Source: Clostridiales bacterium (GTDB taxonomy: Bacteria; Bacillota; Clostridia; Christensenellales; Aristaeellaceae). From it: a stretch of DNA of 64,000 bases. The stretch spans positions 1-64,000 of the forward strand of contig SVHA01000004.1 of assembly GCA_015056085.1 (NCBI GenBank), read 5' to 3'. The number at the start of each line of letters is the position of its first letter. Position 1 is the stretch's first letter. The notes under the pieces were generated by a model that was not told where the DNA came from, did no database searches, and worked only from the letters and a program-made list of their open reading frames with translations. Both the position numbers and the translations under genes were made by a program. This document shows, one piece after another, positions 18,703 to 26,965 of this stretch.

Positions 18703-19593
18703 TTACTTGATCAGGCCCATGCCTGTAAGCACCGTGCGGAGTTTTGCGCGCTGGTCGTCATTCAGGGGCTGAATGGGCTCGACGCACTTGCCCACGGGAA
18801 TGCCGATCATTTCCAGCGCTTCCTTGAGCACCACGGGGAAGGTGCCCATGTTGGTGGCAATGCGCAGGGCGGAGAGGCGGAACTGGCTTTCCAGCGCGGC
18901 TTTGTGATCGCCCTTCTGGAAGTGCTCGTAGATATCCACCGCAATGCGGGGCGCCACGTTGGCACAGCTGGTGATGGCGCCGGTGCAGCCGTAGCACAGG
19001 GCGCCGTAGATCAGGGTGTCACGGCCCATCAGCACGCTGAAGTCCTCAACGCCCCGGGTCAGGCGGATGTATTCCTCGGTGTTGGTGAAGTCACCGGTGG
19101 AATCCTTCACAGCCACGATGTTGGGAATCTGCGCCAGCTTCGCCATGGTGGCGGGCTCCACGGTCACGTTGGTCTTGGGCTTGTTGTTGTACACCACAAT
19201 GGGCAGCGCCGTGGCGTCAGCGATGGTCTCGTAGTACTTGCGGACCTCGTCCTGGGTCTGGGAGATAAACATGGGCGTGAGGACGGACAGGGCGTCCACA
19301 CCCAACTCCTCGGCGATTTTGGCGATCTCGATGGCGCCCTTGGTGGTGATGTGGTTTGCGCCAGCGTAGATGTCCATCTTGCCCTGCACGTGATCCTTGG
19401 TCACTTCCAGCACATGGCGGTAGAAACCATTGTCAAAGGCGTAGAATTCGCCGGTGGTACCAAAGGGGAACACGCCGTGTACACCGTTTTCCACGAAGTA
19501 GTCCAACAGCTGGCGATACACCGCTTCGTTGAACTTTCCATCGGGGGTCAGGGGCGTCACGACAGGGATGACAATGCCTTTGGGCGTGAACAT
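18703..19593 (-). CDS. DapA/NanA-superfamily lyase, likely keto-deoxy-glucarate aldolase
   Basis: 296 residues, a class I (Schiff base) TIM barrel. GVFPFGTTGEF holds the carboxylate-binding GTTGE, VVYNNKPKTN gives the conserved tyrosine, and IVAVKDSTGD the lysine. The superfamily contains dihydrodipicolinate synthase, KDG aldolases and 5-dehydro-4-deoxyglucarate dehydratase (KdgD). The cluster has no GarL (HpcH-type) aldolase but does have garR, which needs tartronate semialdehyde. I therefore infer cleavage of 5-dehydro-4-deoxy-D-glucarate to pyruvate and tartronate semialdehyde; KdgD is the main alternative. The ATG at 19591-19593 is ten bases after AGGAG; the TTG two codons upstream is less well placed. 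Confidence 0.75.
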   Translation of the reverse strand: MFTPKGIVIPVVTPLTPDGKFNEAVYRQLLDYFVENGVHGVFPFGTTGEFYAFDNGFYRHVLEVTKDHVQGKMDIYAGANHITTKGAIEIAKIAEELGVDALSVLTPMFISQTQDEVRKYYETIADATALPIVVYNNKPKTNVTVEPATMAKLAQIPNIVAVKDSTGDFTNTEEYIRLTRGVEDFSVLMGRDTLIYGALCYGCTGAITSCANVAPRIAVDIYEHFQKGDHKAALESQFRLSALRIATNMGTFPVVLKEALEMIGIPVGKCVEPIQPLNDDQRAKLRTVLTGMGLIK

Positions 19594-19667
19594 GATCAAC
19601 TCACTCCTGCCTGTTCTTTCGTTGATAAATCAGAATTTCGATAATGGATGTGCCTGATGCTGCCTGA

Positions 19668-21044
19668 TCAGTCCTTGCTCAGATAGGGGGAGCCGGGGCG
19701 GACCAGAGCGGGCTTCTTGTTGTCGAAGACCCAGCCGGGAATCAGGTACTGCATACCGATGGCGTCGTTGCGGGCGCCCTTGCCTTCCAGGTTGTCCTTG
19801 TAGAGCTTGTGGGCCTTCATGATCTGCTCACGGTCCACTTCGATGCCCAGGCCGCCCTTCTTGGGCAGGTCGATGCAGCCATCGACGATCTGCATGGGCT
19901 CCTTGGTCAGGCGCTCACGGCCTTCCTGCCAGATCCAGTGGGTGTCGATGCCGTTCATCTTGCCGGGGATGGCGGCAGCGCACTGCACCACCATGGCCAG
20001 GGAGATGTCGAAATGGTTGTTGGAGTGGCAGCCCCACATCAGACCGAAGTCATTGCACAGCTGGCCCACGCGCACAGAGCCGTTCATCGTCCAGAAGTGG
20101 GGATCCGCCAGGGGAATATCCACGCTCTGCAGGGCGATGGTGTGGCACATCTGCCGCCAGTCGGTGTTGATCATGTTGGTGGCAGTGGGCATCATGGTGG
20201 TCTTGCGGAACTCAGCCATCACTTCACGGCCGGAGAATCCATTCTCGGCGCCCACGGGGTCTTCGCAGTAAGCGAGGCATTCCTTGAGGCCGTCAGCAAT
20301 CTCGAGGGCTTCCTTCAAGCTCCAGCAGCCATTGGGATCCAGGTCCACGCGGGCTTCGGGGAATGCTTTCTTGATGGCCTGCACAGCCTTGAGTTCTTCC
20401 TTGGGCTCCAGCACGCCGCCTTTGAGCTTGAAGTCCACAAAGCCGTACTTCTTATGGGTGGCCTTGGCCAGTTCCACCACAGCTTCCGCCGTCAGGCACT
20501 CGTTGTGGCGCAGGCGGTACCAGTCGCAGTCGGAATCTTCTTCCTCTTCATAGGGCAGGTCGGTCTTGGTGCGGTCGCCCACATAGAACAGGTAGCTGAG
20601 GAACTGCACCTTGTCACGCTGGATGCCGTCGCCCATCAGCGCAGCAGCGGGCACGTCCAGGAACTTGCCCATCAGGTCCAGCAGGGGCGCTTCATAAGCG
20701 GTGACCACATGCACGCCGGTACGCAGGTCGAAGGTCTGCAGGCCGCGCACGTCGTCCTTGATGTTCTCATTCAGCCACTGGCGCACCTTGTTCAGCGTGG
20801 ACTTGTAGTCCACCAGACGGGTGCCCAGCACCAGGTGCTTGGTGTCTTCCAGCGCCTTGGTGATCTTCTCGCCGCCGGGCACTTCGCCCACGCCTTCCAC
20901 GCCGTTGGAGTCGGTGAGGATGACGATGTTGCGGGTGAAATAGGGGGCATGGGCGCCGGAAAGATTCAGCTCCATGCAGTCATGGCCGGCAACGGGGAAG
21001 ATTTCCACCTTTTCGATCACGGGGCTCTTGACAACGGGCGTCAT
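19668..21044 (-). CDS. gudD: Glucarate dehydratase, enolase superfamily
   Basis: 458 residues, near the usual length of GudD. It converts D-glucarate to 5-dehydro-4-deoxy-D-glucarate with Mg2+. The N-terminal capping domain carries [21 protein letters not shown]. The barrel has [10 protein letters not shown] (catalytic KxK region near 205), the metal ligand motifs [10 protein letters not shown] and [17 protein letters not shown], and [15 protein letters not shown] with the catalytic histidine near 340. Start chosen at the ATG after AAAGGTGG; an upstream in-frame start lacks one. It is the first gene of the minus-strand aldarate cluster, downstream of paired palindromic operators. Confidence 0.93.
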   Translation of the reverse strand: MTPVVKSPVIEKVEIFPVAGHDCMELNLSGAHAPYFTRNIVILTDSNGVEGVGEVPGGEKITKALEDTKHLVLGTRLVDYKSTLNKVRQWLNENIKDDVRGLQTFDLRTGVHVVTAYEAPLLDLMGKFLDVPAAALMGDGIQRDKVQFLSYLFYVGDRTKTDLPYEEEEDSDCDWYRLRHNECLTAEAVVELAKATHKKYGFVDFKLKGGVLEPKEELKAVQAIKKAFPEARVDLDPNGCWSLKEALEIADGLKECLAYCEDPVGAENGFSGREVMAEFRKTTMMPTATNMINTDWRQMCHTIALQSVDIPLADPHFWTMNGSVRVGQLCNDFGLMWGCHSNNHFDISLAMVVQCAAAIPGKMNGIDTHWIWQEGRERLTKEPMQIVDGCIDLPKKGGLGIEVDREQIMKAHKLYKDNLEGKGARNDAIGMQYLIPGWVFDNKKPALVRPGSPYLSKD

Positions 21045-21136
21045 GTGAAATCCACCTTTCCTGTATTCACGCCGGAGCGTGTTTTTTAACGAGGGATGTT
21101 GAACTGTCTGGGACATATCTGTCCGTTTGCTTCTTT

Positions 21137-21166
21137 AGAATAACAGGCCTGTTTTCCCTTTTTCAA
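21137..21166 (-). promoter_or_regulatory. Candidate promoter of the aldarate operon
   Basis: Minus strand TTGAAA (21161-21166), 18-base spacer, TATTCT (21137-21142). Only a moderate match, chosen because it lies between the paired operators and gudD. Confidence 0.45.
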
Positions 21167-21236
21167 CAGTCTTCTGGCGGTTTTTACACCGTTTTTTCAA
21201 TTCAAAGATGGCAAATTTCTCCGATTCTAAAAATTT

Positions 21237-21272
21237 TGAAATGTTCATTTCACATTTTGAAACATCGTTTCA
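21237..21272. promoter_or_regulatory. Paired TGAAA-N5/6-TTTCA operators
   Basis: TGAAATGTTCATTTCA (21237-21252) and TGAAACATCGTTTCA (21258-21272) are two palindromes centred about 20.5 bases apart, two helical turns. The form TGAAA-N6-TTTCA matches the binding-site style of KdgR-type IclR regulators of hexuronate use. No IclR gene is in the window, so the in-cluster Fis-type regulator could also be the binder. Confidence 0.6.
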
Positions 21273-21345
21273 TTTTCTTTTCTGTGCGTTTCAGTGTTCT
21301 GCACTGCACACAAAAAAGGCCTACCCTCCATGGGGATAAGCCTTC

Positions 21346-21373
21346 TTGACAATTTTCCACGCTATCGTATACT
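21346..21373 (+). promoter_or_regulatory. Sigma-A promoter of the DUF362 gene
   Basis: TTGACA (21346-21351), 16-base spacer, TATACT (21368-21373), about 40 bases before the ATG at 21415. An imperfect hairpin just upstream (about 21311-21345) is followed by T6 on the minus strand and could stop transcription from running toward gudD. Confidence 0.75.
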
Positions 21374-21414
21374 GAAGAAAAGGACGGCGGCACGCCCGCC
21401 GAAGGAGGACGACC

Positions 21415-22482
21415 ATGGCACAGATTTATCAGATTTACGGCAAGGACGCCCACGACATGACCATCCGGCTGATGGAAGCCGCCCGGGTGTGCGATATGAT
21501 CCCCGCAGGCGCTTCCGTGGCCCTCAAGCCCAATCTGGTGGTGGCCGCCTCTGCCGACAGCGGCGCCACGACCCACCCCGGCGTGCTGTCCGGCGCCATT
21601 GAATACCTGCGGGAGCACGGCTTTTCCGACATTTCCATCATTGAGGGCAGCTGGATCGGCGACCGCACCGACAGCGCCATGCGCGCCGCCGGCTATGACG
21701 CCGTCTGCCGCACCTACAACGTGCCCTTTTTCGACCTGAAAAAGGACGTCACCCGCAACATCGACACGCCCATCGGGCCGATGCCCATCTGCTGCCGGGC
21801 GCTGGATGCCGGCTTCCTGATCGATCTGCCGGTGCTCAAAGGCCACTGCCAGACGGTGATGACCTGTGCCCTGAAGAACCTGAAGGGCTGTCTGCCGGAC
21901 AGGGAGAAGCGCCGCTTTCACACCCTGGGCCTGCACAAGCCCATCGCCGCATTGGGCACTGCGCTCAAGCCGGACTTGATCATTGTGGACAGCATCTGCG
22001 GCGATCTTGATTTTGAAGAAGGCGGCACGCCGGTGGAAACCAACCGGATGTATCTGGGCACCGACCCGGTGCAGATTGACACCTACGGCTGCGAACTGAT
22101 GGGCATTGACCCCATGGATGTGGATTATCTCCCCCTGGCGCAGAAATGGGGCGCCGGACGATTCTTTCAGCCAGAAGATGAAATCATCACCCTGAATGAG
22201 CCCACCCAGGGCATGGCTTCCGCCGCACCCCGGGGGACGGTGGCGCAATTGACCCGCAATGTGAAGCAGGACAAGGCCTGCTCCGCCTGCTATGCCAGCC
22301 TTGTCCGGGCGCTGTACACCACCGGTGCCGGGCAGAAAGAGCCTATCATTATCGGTCAGGGCTGGAAGGGCGTGCCCTTTGACGGCCTGGGCATCGGCGC
22401 CTGCTGCAACTGCGCCGCCCGGCAGGTGAAGGGCTGCCCGCCCACCGCCGCCGACATCGCCGAAGCGCTGCTGGGGCGGTGA
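21415..22482 (+). CDS. DUF362 domain protein
   Basis: 355 residues. The family core is visible: VALKPNLVVAASADSGATTHPGVL near 35-60, SIIEGSWIGD, FLIDLPVLKGHCQTVMTCALKNLKGCLPD near 138-165, and VDSICGDLDFEEGG. DUF362 proteins are often fused to or associated with iron-sulphur ferredoxin domains, but here the C-terminus has only scattered cysteines (KACSACYAS, GACCNCAARQVKGC), not a full two-cluster ferredoxin. The function is unknown. Start supported by AAGGAGG. It is divergent from gudD and could share control, though it has its own promoter. The stop abuts a palindrome (TGACCAGGGGC). Confidence 0.8.
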   Translation: MAQIYQIYGKDAHDMTIRLMEAARVCDMIPAGASVALKPNLVVAASADSGATTHPGVLSGAIEYLREHGFSDISIIEGSWIGDRTDSAMRAAGYDAVCRTYNVPFFDLKKDVTRNIDTPIGPMPICCRALDAGFLIDLPVLKGHCQTVMTCALKNLKGCLPDREKRRFHTLGLHKPIAALGTALKPDLIIVDSICGDLDFEEGGTPVETNRMYLGTDPVQIDTYGCELMGIDPMDVDYLPLAQKWGAGRFFQPEDEIITLNEPTQGMASAAPRGTVAQLTRNVKQDKACSACYASLVRALYTTGAGQKEPIIIGQGWKGVPFDGLGIGACCNCAARQVKGCPPTAADIAEALLGR

Positions 22483-23063
22483 CCAGGGGCTTCGCCCCTG
22501 GACCCCACCAAAGGGCTTTGCCCTTTGGAATCCCAATCGGGGGACGCTGCCCCCGATACCCCCGCAAGGGCCATTGGCCCTTGACCCTTCACCCCAAGCC
22601 CAAGGGCTTGGGGGATTGTTTGTGTGTGGGACTTTCCTTTGAAGGTATGTTTTTTGTGCAGGGTGGGGTTTCGCCCTCACGGGCGACCAAAGGGCTTTCC
22701 GATCGCCCTTTGGAAACCTTCGGGTTCCCTCCGGATGAAGGAATATCAACCTGCTTGTTGGAGGAACGGTGTCTTGTGTTACTTGTTACGAAAAGTGAGT
22801 AGGGGTGCGGCCGAAGGGGTTCAGGGGGCGATCGGAAAGCCCCCTGGTTGTTCCGGCAAAGACAAGCCAAATCCATAAGACTACCCCAAAACAAAACCAC
22901 CCCGGAAATCCTTCGGGATTTCCGGGTGATGGGTCAAGGGCCAATGGCCCTTGCGGAGTGCAGAGGCAGAGCCTCTGCCGGGGTGTGGGGCAGAGCCCCA
23001 CAAAAAGGGTATTGGGGGCGGCGCCCCCAACTGGGGTGCGGGGCAAAGCCCCGCAAAAGGGGG
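22480..23063. repeat. Mirror-symmetric palindrome arrays in a convergent gap
   Basis: From the left: stop-abutting CCAGGGGC..GCCCCTGG, CCAAAGGGC..GCCCTTTGG, GGGGGACGCTGCCCCC, AAGGGCCATTGGCCCTTG and terminator hairpin CCCCAAGCCC/GGGCTTGGGG with ATTGTTTGT. Middle: the TTTCCGATC-loop modules in both orientations (about 22680-22860). From the right: the same order in mirror image, with terminator CCCGGAAATCC/GGATTTCCGGG and GGGGC arrays ending at the XRE stop. I find no gene. Confidence 0.85.
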
Positions 23064-23273
23064 TCACATCCCCTGGTCTTCCCTCACAAGAATATCCCCC
23101 GGCTGGCAGTCCAGCGCCTCGCAGATAGCGTCGAGGGTCTGCAGGCGGACGGCCTTGGCCTTGCCGGTTTTGAGAATGGACAGGTTCGCCAGGGTGATGC
23201 CCACCTTCTGGCTCAATTCCGTCAGGGACATCTTGCGCTTGAGAAGCATCATGTCCAGGTCTACACGAATCAT
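23064..23273 (-). CDS. Small YozG-like XRE regulator
   Basis: 69 residues consisting of one Cro/C1 helix-turn-helix (MIRVDLDMMLLKRKMSLTELSQ..ITLANLSILKTGKAKAVRLQTL..ICEALDCQPGDIL). Proteins of this size and sequence typically accompany DUF2975 membrane proteins, as here, where two DUF2975 genes lie just upstream in the same transcript (14-base gap). Ribosome site AAGGAGGG. It probably autoregulates the operon at the palindrome 24432-24452; this is an inference. A palindrome array starts at its stop. Confidence 0.85.
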   Translation of the reverse strand: MIRVDLDMMLLKRKMSLTELSQKVGITLANLSILKTGKAKAVRLQTLDAICEALDCQPGDILVREDQGM

Positions 23274-23287
23274 GTTGTGTCCCCTCC

Positions 23288-23809
23288 TTACACCGTTTCG
23301 TCGGCTTCCTGCTGCAGCGCCATCGCCTGACACAACAGCCGTCGGAGCACCATGGCCGCCAGACATCCGCCGGCGAAAATCGCCACCAGAAACACCGTGG
23401 GCACCATCGACGACATGGCCGCCACGCCGCTTACCTGAATGAACCATTTGTCGCCGGAAAGCATCAGCACCACCATCGGCGCCAGAGAGACCGCCAGCAT
23501 CAGCACCGCCAAGCCGCCGCAGCACAGGGAAATCAGCCGCAGGGTGTTGGCGTTTTGTCGGGTGAACGCCCGCTCCTGCCGGGCCAGACGCCCGCACATT
23601 CTGAAAAAATCCGCCCACATCACGGTGAACAGGGCGAGGAAAATCACGGAGATCACCACGTCCTCCGCCTGCAGGAGGTTGTTGTAGGCAAAACAGTAGT
23701 AGAGCATCTGCGGCAGGCCGCTGAAAAACACGCCGCCGGCCATTGCCAGCACGCAGCACACCTGCAGTGCCCGGAACACCTGCCGGGTGGTGGAAAGCCA
23801 CTTCTTCAT
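23288..23809 (-). CDS. DUF2975 membrane protein
   Basis: 173 residues with four membrane segments (about 15-35, 48-68, 93-117, 130-155). The segment between segments two and three (FFRMCGRLARQERAFTRQNANTLR) is the usual DUF2975 signature. Function unknown; family members occur with small XRE regulators, as in this operon. Ribosome site GAGGA. It is probably a diverged copy of the gene just upstream. Confidence 0.75.
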   Translation of the reverse strand: MKKWLSTTRQVFRALQVCCVLAMAGGVFFSGLPQMLYYCFAYNNLLQAEDVVISVIFLALFTVMWADFFRMCGRLARQERAFTRQNANTLRLISLCCGGLAVLMLAVSLAPMVVLMLSGDKWFIQVSGVAAMSSMVPTVFLVAIFAGGCLAAMVLRRLLCQAMALQQEADETV

Positions 23810-23821
23810 GCTGATTCCTCC

Positions 23822-24385
23822 TCACACCGTCAGGTCGTGATCCTGCTGCAGATCCACCGCCCGGGCTGTCAAAAGGCAAATTCCCCGGAGCATCAGCCAC
23901 AGCGTCCCGAACACAAACACGCCCATGGGGATCATCCACATCGCCAGCAGCCCGCCATTCGCAATCACAATCTGCCACATAAACACCGCCGTCAGGGGCA
24001 GAAGCACAATGGCGCCGTTGCGAAGGGCGGAGGCAAGCTTGTCCAGCCGATTGACATTTTCCTGGGTAAAGGCCGTGCCTTGCTTCAGTTTGCCGCACAG
24101 GCAGATGAACCGCCCCAGTGCCTGATAGCACGTCACGCTGAAGGCGATCACCGTCGCAAAACACAGAAGCACAAACAGGATGCCGAAAATATTCGTCCCG
24201 ATCTGCGAGGCATCCATCACCAGCACCGCAAACATCATCACGCCGAAAAACAAGCAGTAGCCCGCAAACACCGTGCCCAGCACCATCAGGATGCCGGAAA
24301 CCACCTGCAAACACGTCAGCATCGCACAGCGGGACTTCAAAGCCTTTTCTTCCCGGGGGAAGGTGTTCAACAACGTCACGTTCAT
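23822..24385 (-). CDS. DUF2975 membrane protein, second copy
   Basis: 187 residues with four hydrophobic segments, and the segment FICLCGKLKQGTAFTQENVNRLDKLASAL matching the corresponding part of its neighbour (FTRQNANTLRLIS). The first gene of a three-gene operon with strong promoter 24398-24426. The start is uncertain: ATG at 24383-24385 follows GAGG closely, and a GTG directly before it is also possible. Function unknown. Confidence 0.7.
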   Translation of the reverse strand: MNVTLLNTFPREEKALKSRCAMLTCLQVVSGILMVLGTVFAGYCLFFGVMMFAVLVMDASQIGTNIFGILFVLLCFATVIAFSVTCYQALGRFICLCGKLKQGTAFTQENVNRLDKLASALRNGAIVLLPLTAVFMWQIVIANGGLLAMWMIPMGVFVFGTLWLMLRGICLLTARAVDLQQDHDLTV

Positions 24386-24397
24386 CACCTCAGGGCT

Positions 24398-24426
24398 ATC
24401 ATACCACCATGTTTTCCCTTTGTCAA
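24398..24426 (-). promoter_or_regulatory. Strong sigma-A promoter of the DUF2975 operon
   Basis: Minus strand TTGACA (24421-24426), 17-base spacer, TATGAT (24398-24403). It matches the consensus at nearly every position and yields a very short leader. Confidence 0.85.
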
Positions 24427-24431
24427 TAAGA

Positions 24432-24452
24432 ATTTATCGAAATTCGATAAAT
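24432..24452. promoter_or_regulatory. Perfect 21-base palindrome beside the -35 box
   Basis: ATTTATCGAA-A-TTCGATAAAT, five bases upstream of the -35 box of the DUF2975 operon. Its position and perfect symmetry suggest an operator, most simply for the XRE regulator of the same operon. Confidence 0.7.
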
Positions 24453-24512
24453 CATAACCCTTTCCAGCTGGGCATAGACTGTCTCCAAAGGCAATCAGAG
24501 GAGGCGGAAAGC

Positions 24513-24902
24513 ATGACGATGGTCAAAAAACAGCCCCGGCTGGGCTGGGGTTTATTCAAGGGACTGGGCGTGGCGATTCTTGTGACGCTGGCGGGGGTGG
24601 CGATCTTTGCGCTGGTGATGCAGTGGGTGCGTCCCACGGAGGAAGCGGTGCGGTGGTTCAACCAGCTGCTGAAACTGCTGGCGGTGGCGGCGGGCGTGTG
24701 GGCCGCCACGGGCAAGGGACAGCCCGGCGGGCTGATGCGGGGCGCGCTGCTGGGCCTGACATATATGGGGTTGGGCGTGGCGATGTATGCGCTGCTTTCC
24801 GGGCAGAGCGCATCCATCACCTCCTATCTGGCGGATCTGGGCATGGGCGTGGCCGGGGGCGGCCTGTGCGGCATGATTCTGTCCAACATTTCATCAAAAT
24901 GA
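24513..24902 (+). CDS. TIGR04086 family membrane protein
   Basis: 129 residues with four membrane segments (about 14-36, 47-62, 73-91, 100-122) and the small-residue-rich pattern GVWAATGKGQPGGLMRGALLGLTYMGLG typical of the TIGR04086/YrzE-like family found in Firmicutes. Function unknown. Start chosen at the ATG after AGAGGAGG. It precedes the SCIFF gene, an arrangement I recall from other Clostridia but cannot check here. Confidence 0.7.
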   Translation: MTMVKKQPRLGWGLFKGLGVAILVTLAGVAIFALVMQWVRPTEEAVRWFNQLLKLLAVAAGVWAATGKGQPGGLMRGALLGLTYMGLGVAMYALLSGQSASITSYLADLGMGVAGGGLCGMILSNISSK

Positions 24903-24935
24903 GGCAAAATGCAGAAAATTGATGAAAAGAAACGA

Positions 24936-24964
24936 TTGCAACATCCGCAAAGATGGTGTATAAT
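24936..24964 (+). promoter_or_regulatory. Sigma-A promoter of scfA
   Basis: TTGCAA (24936-24941), 17-base spacer, perfect TATAAT (24959-24964). About 35 bases later comes TTTGGAGG and the scfA ATG. Confidence 0.85.
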
Positions 24965-25004
24965 GCCTGTATACCCAATATTGTCATTTGGAGGTTGATT
25001 CAAT

Positions 25005-25205
25005 ATGAAGCATATCGAAACCATTCAGAAGCCCTGCCTGAAGGATTCTCTGGTCCACGGCGGCTGCGGCGAGTGCCAGGCTTCCTGCCAGTCTGCCTGC
25101 AAGACCAGCTGCACCGTTGCCAACCAGTCCTGCGCCAACAAGGAAAACAACGCTGTGCTGGGCGGCCATGAAGGCAAGCTGAACCGCAACTTCGACCGCA
25201 AGTAA
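25005..25205 (+). CDS. scfA: SCIFF ribosomal peptide precursor, C-terminally extended
   Basis: 66 residues starting MKHIETIQ, the conserved SCIFF leader. Cysteines at 21, 24, 28, 32, 36 and 43 (GGCGECQASCQSACKTSCTV) are the six-cysteine core; there is an extra cysteine at 11. The radical SAM enzyme encoded next makes a thioether bridge in this peptide. SCIFF precursors are normally about 46 residues; this one continues with about 20 more (NNAVLGGHEGKLNRNFDRK), an unusual tail. Strong promoter and ribosome site. The role of the mature product is not established for the family. Confidence 0.93.
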   Translation: MKHIETIQKPCLKDSLVHGGCGECQASCQSACKTSCTVANQSCANKENNAVLGGHEGKLNRNFDRK

Positions 25206-25227
25206 TCGGCAACGCCGCATTCGCGGA

Positions 25228-25290
25228 AGAAAAGGTCTGACGAAAATGGGGGGCGGAAACTTCTCCGGCCCCTCTTTTCTGTGTTTTTCT
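25228..25290 (+). terminator. Imperfect hairpin with T-run between scfA and scfB
   Basis: AGAAAAGG (25228-25235) can pair with CCTCTTTTCT (25271-25280), enclosing a GGGG/CCCC inner stem, followed by GTGTTTTTCTG. It looks like a leaky terminator that would give more peptide than enzyme. Confidence 0.5.
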
Positions 25291-25311
25291 GTTATCAAGG
25301 AGGAACTTCCC

Positions 25312-26667
25312 GTGATCCATACATTCAAAGCAGTGGGCCAGCCGATGGTGCTGGACGTGGGCAGCGGCGCCGTTCACGCCGTGGACGAAATGGCCTATGA
25401 CGTGCTGTCCCTGTGGAACGAAAACACCCCGGACGAAATCATCGCCGCCCTGAAGGAAAAGTACGCCGAAAGCGACCTGCAGGAAGTCATCGGCGAGCTG
25501 CATCAGCTGGAAGAACTGGGCGCCCTCAATGCCCCCGACAATTACGATGACGTGGAGCAGGTGCGGGAGCCCGGCACCATCAAGGCCATGTGCCTCCATG
25601 CCGCCCACGACTGCAACCTGCGCTGCAAGTATTGCTTTGCTGCCACGGGCGATTTCTGCATGGGCGAGCGCAAATTGCTTCCCTTTGAGGTGGGCAAGGC
25701 GGCGCTGGACTGGCTGGTGGCTCATTCCGGCAAGCGGGTGAACCTGGAAGTGGACTTCTTCGGCGGCGAACCGCTGATGAACTTCGACGTCATCAAGCGG
25801 CTGGTGGAATACGGCCGCTCCATTGAGAAGGAGAAGAACAAGAAGTTCAAGTTCACCACCACCACCAACTGCGTGCTGCTCAATGATGAGATCATCGACT
25901 TCCTCAACAAGGAAATGAGCAACGTGGTCATTTCCATCGACGGCCGCCCGGAAGTCCATGACCGGATGCGCCCCACCGCCAACGGCAAGGGCAGCTATCA
26001 CATCATTGCCGAGCGTGCCAAGAAGTTCGCCGAAGCCCGCGGCGACAAGGAATACTACATCCGCGGCACCTTCACCGGCTTTAACAAGGATTTCGGCAAC
26101 GATGTGCTGTTCCTGGCGGATGAAGGCTTCGAGCAGCTGTCCATTGAGCCGGTGGTGACCTCCCCCGACTGCGAATATGCCATCAAGGAGGAAGACCTGC
26201 CGGAGATCAAGGCGGAATACGACCGTCTGGCGCAGATTTATCTGGATCGCCGCGCCAATGGCAAGTGGTTTAACTTCTTCCACTTCATGGTGGACCTGCA
26301 GGGAGGCCCCTGCCTGCGCAAGCGCCTCACCGGCTGCGGCGCCGGCAACGAGTATGTGGCTGTCACCCCCGACGGCGACCTGTATCCCTGCCACCAGTTT
26401 GTGGGCCGGGAAGGCTTCCGCATGGGCTCCGTGCTGGATGATACCTTCGACGCCGACATCCAGAAGATGTTCAGCAACAACCATGTGCTGAACAAGGAAA
26501 AGTGCCGGGAATGCTGGGCCCGCTTCTTCTGCTCCGGCGGTTGCGCCGCCAACGCCCACGCCTTCCACGGCGATATCTCCAAGCCCTACGAACTGGAATG
26601 CGAGATGGAGCGCAAGCGCCTGGAATGCGCCCTGGCCATCTGCGCCACGGAGATGAAGAGACAGTGA
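25312..26667 (+). CDS. scfB: SCIFF maturase, radical SAM/SPASM enzyme
   Basis: 451 residues. The radical SAM cluster motif is CNLRCKYC (about residue 100), followed by FFGGEPLMNF. The SPASM region carries GGPCLRKRLTGCGAGNEYVAV, DLYPCHQF and CRECWARFFCSGGC, binding two auxiliary clusters. An N-terminal recognition domain (about 1-85) should bind the scfA leader. It forms a thioether link between a core cysteine and an acceptor alpha carbon. I chose the GTG at 25312 because AAGGAGG stands eight bases before it and the family begins (V/M)IHxFK. The stop abuts a palindrome array. Confidence 0.95.
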   Translation: MIHTFKAVGQPMVLDVGSGAVHAVDEMAYDVLSLWNENTPDEIIAALKEKYAESDLQEVIGELHQLEELGALNAPDNYDDVEQVREPGTIKAMCLHAAHDCNLRCKYCFAATGDFCMGERKLLPFEVGKAALDWLVAHSGKRVNLEVDFFGGEPLMNFDVIKRLVEYGRSIEKEKNKKFKFTTTTNCVLLNDEIIDFLNKEMSNVVISIDGRPEVHDRMRPTANGKGSYHIIAERAKKFAEARGDKEYYIRGTFTGFNKDFGNDVLFLADEGFEQLSIEPVVTSPDCEYAIKEEDLPEIKAEYDRLAQIYLDRRANGKWFNFFHFMVDLQGGPCLRKRLTGCGAGNEYVAVTPDGDLYPCHQFVGREGFRMGSVLDDTFDADIQKMFSNNHVLNKEKCRECWARFFCSGGCAANAHAFHGDISKPYELECEMERKRLECALAICATEMKRQ

Positions 26668-26965
26668 CCACCAGGGGCTCCGCCCCTGGACCCTGATGTG
26701 GGGCTTTGCCCCACACCCCAGTCGGGGACTCTGTCCCCGACACCCCTGCCAAAGGGCTTTGCCCTTTGGAAACCCAGGTGGGGGCTTTGCCCCCACCGCC
26801 CCCACCAGGGGCGCTGCCCCTGGACCCCGCAAGGGCCATTGGCCCTTGACCCATCAGCGGGGCTTTGCCCCGCACCCCAGCAGGGGCTCTGCCCCTGCAC
26901 CCCGCAAGGGCCATTGGCCCTTGACCCATCACCCGGAAATCCTGAAGGATTTCCGGGGTGTTCTT
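26665..26965 (+). repeat. Largest palindrome array, after scfB
   Basis: Begins at the stop (TGACCACCAGGGGCTCC..). About nine palindromes follow at roughly 30-base spacing, among them TGGGGCTTTGCCCCA, CGGGGACTCTGTCCCCG, CCAAAGGGCTTTGCCCTTTGG, GGGGGCTTTGCCCCC and AAGGGCCATTGGCCCTTG, with the last duplicated. The array ends with hairpin CCGGAAATCC/GGATTTCCGG and GTTCTTGTTTTG. Confidence 0.9.

Noticed and set aside
21311..21345. Hairpin with T6 on the minus strand before the DUF362 promoter as a gene terminator
   Set aside because: No minus-strand gene lies upstream of it; kept only as a remark in the promoter entry.
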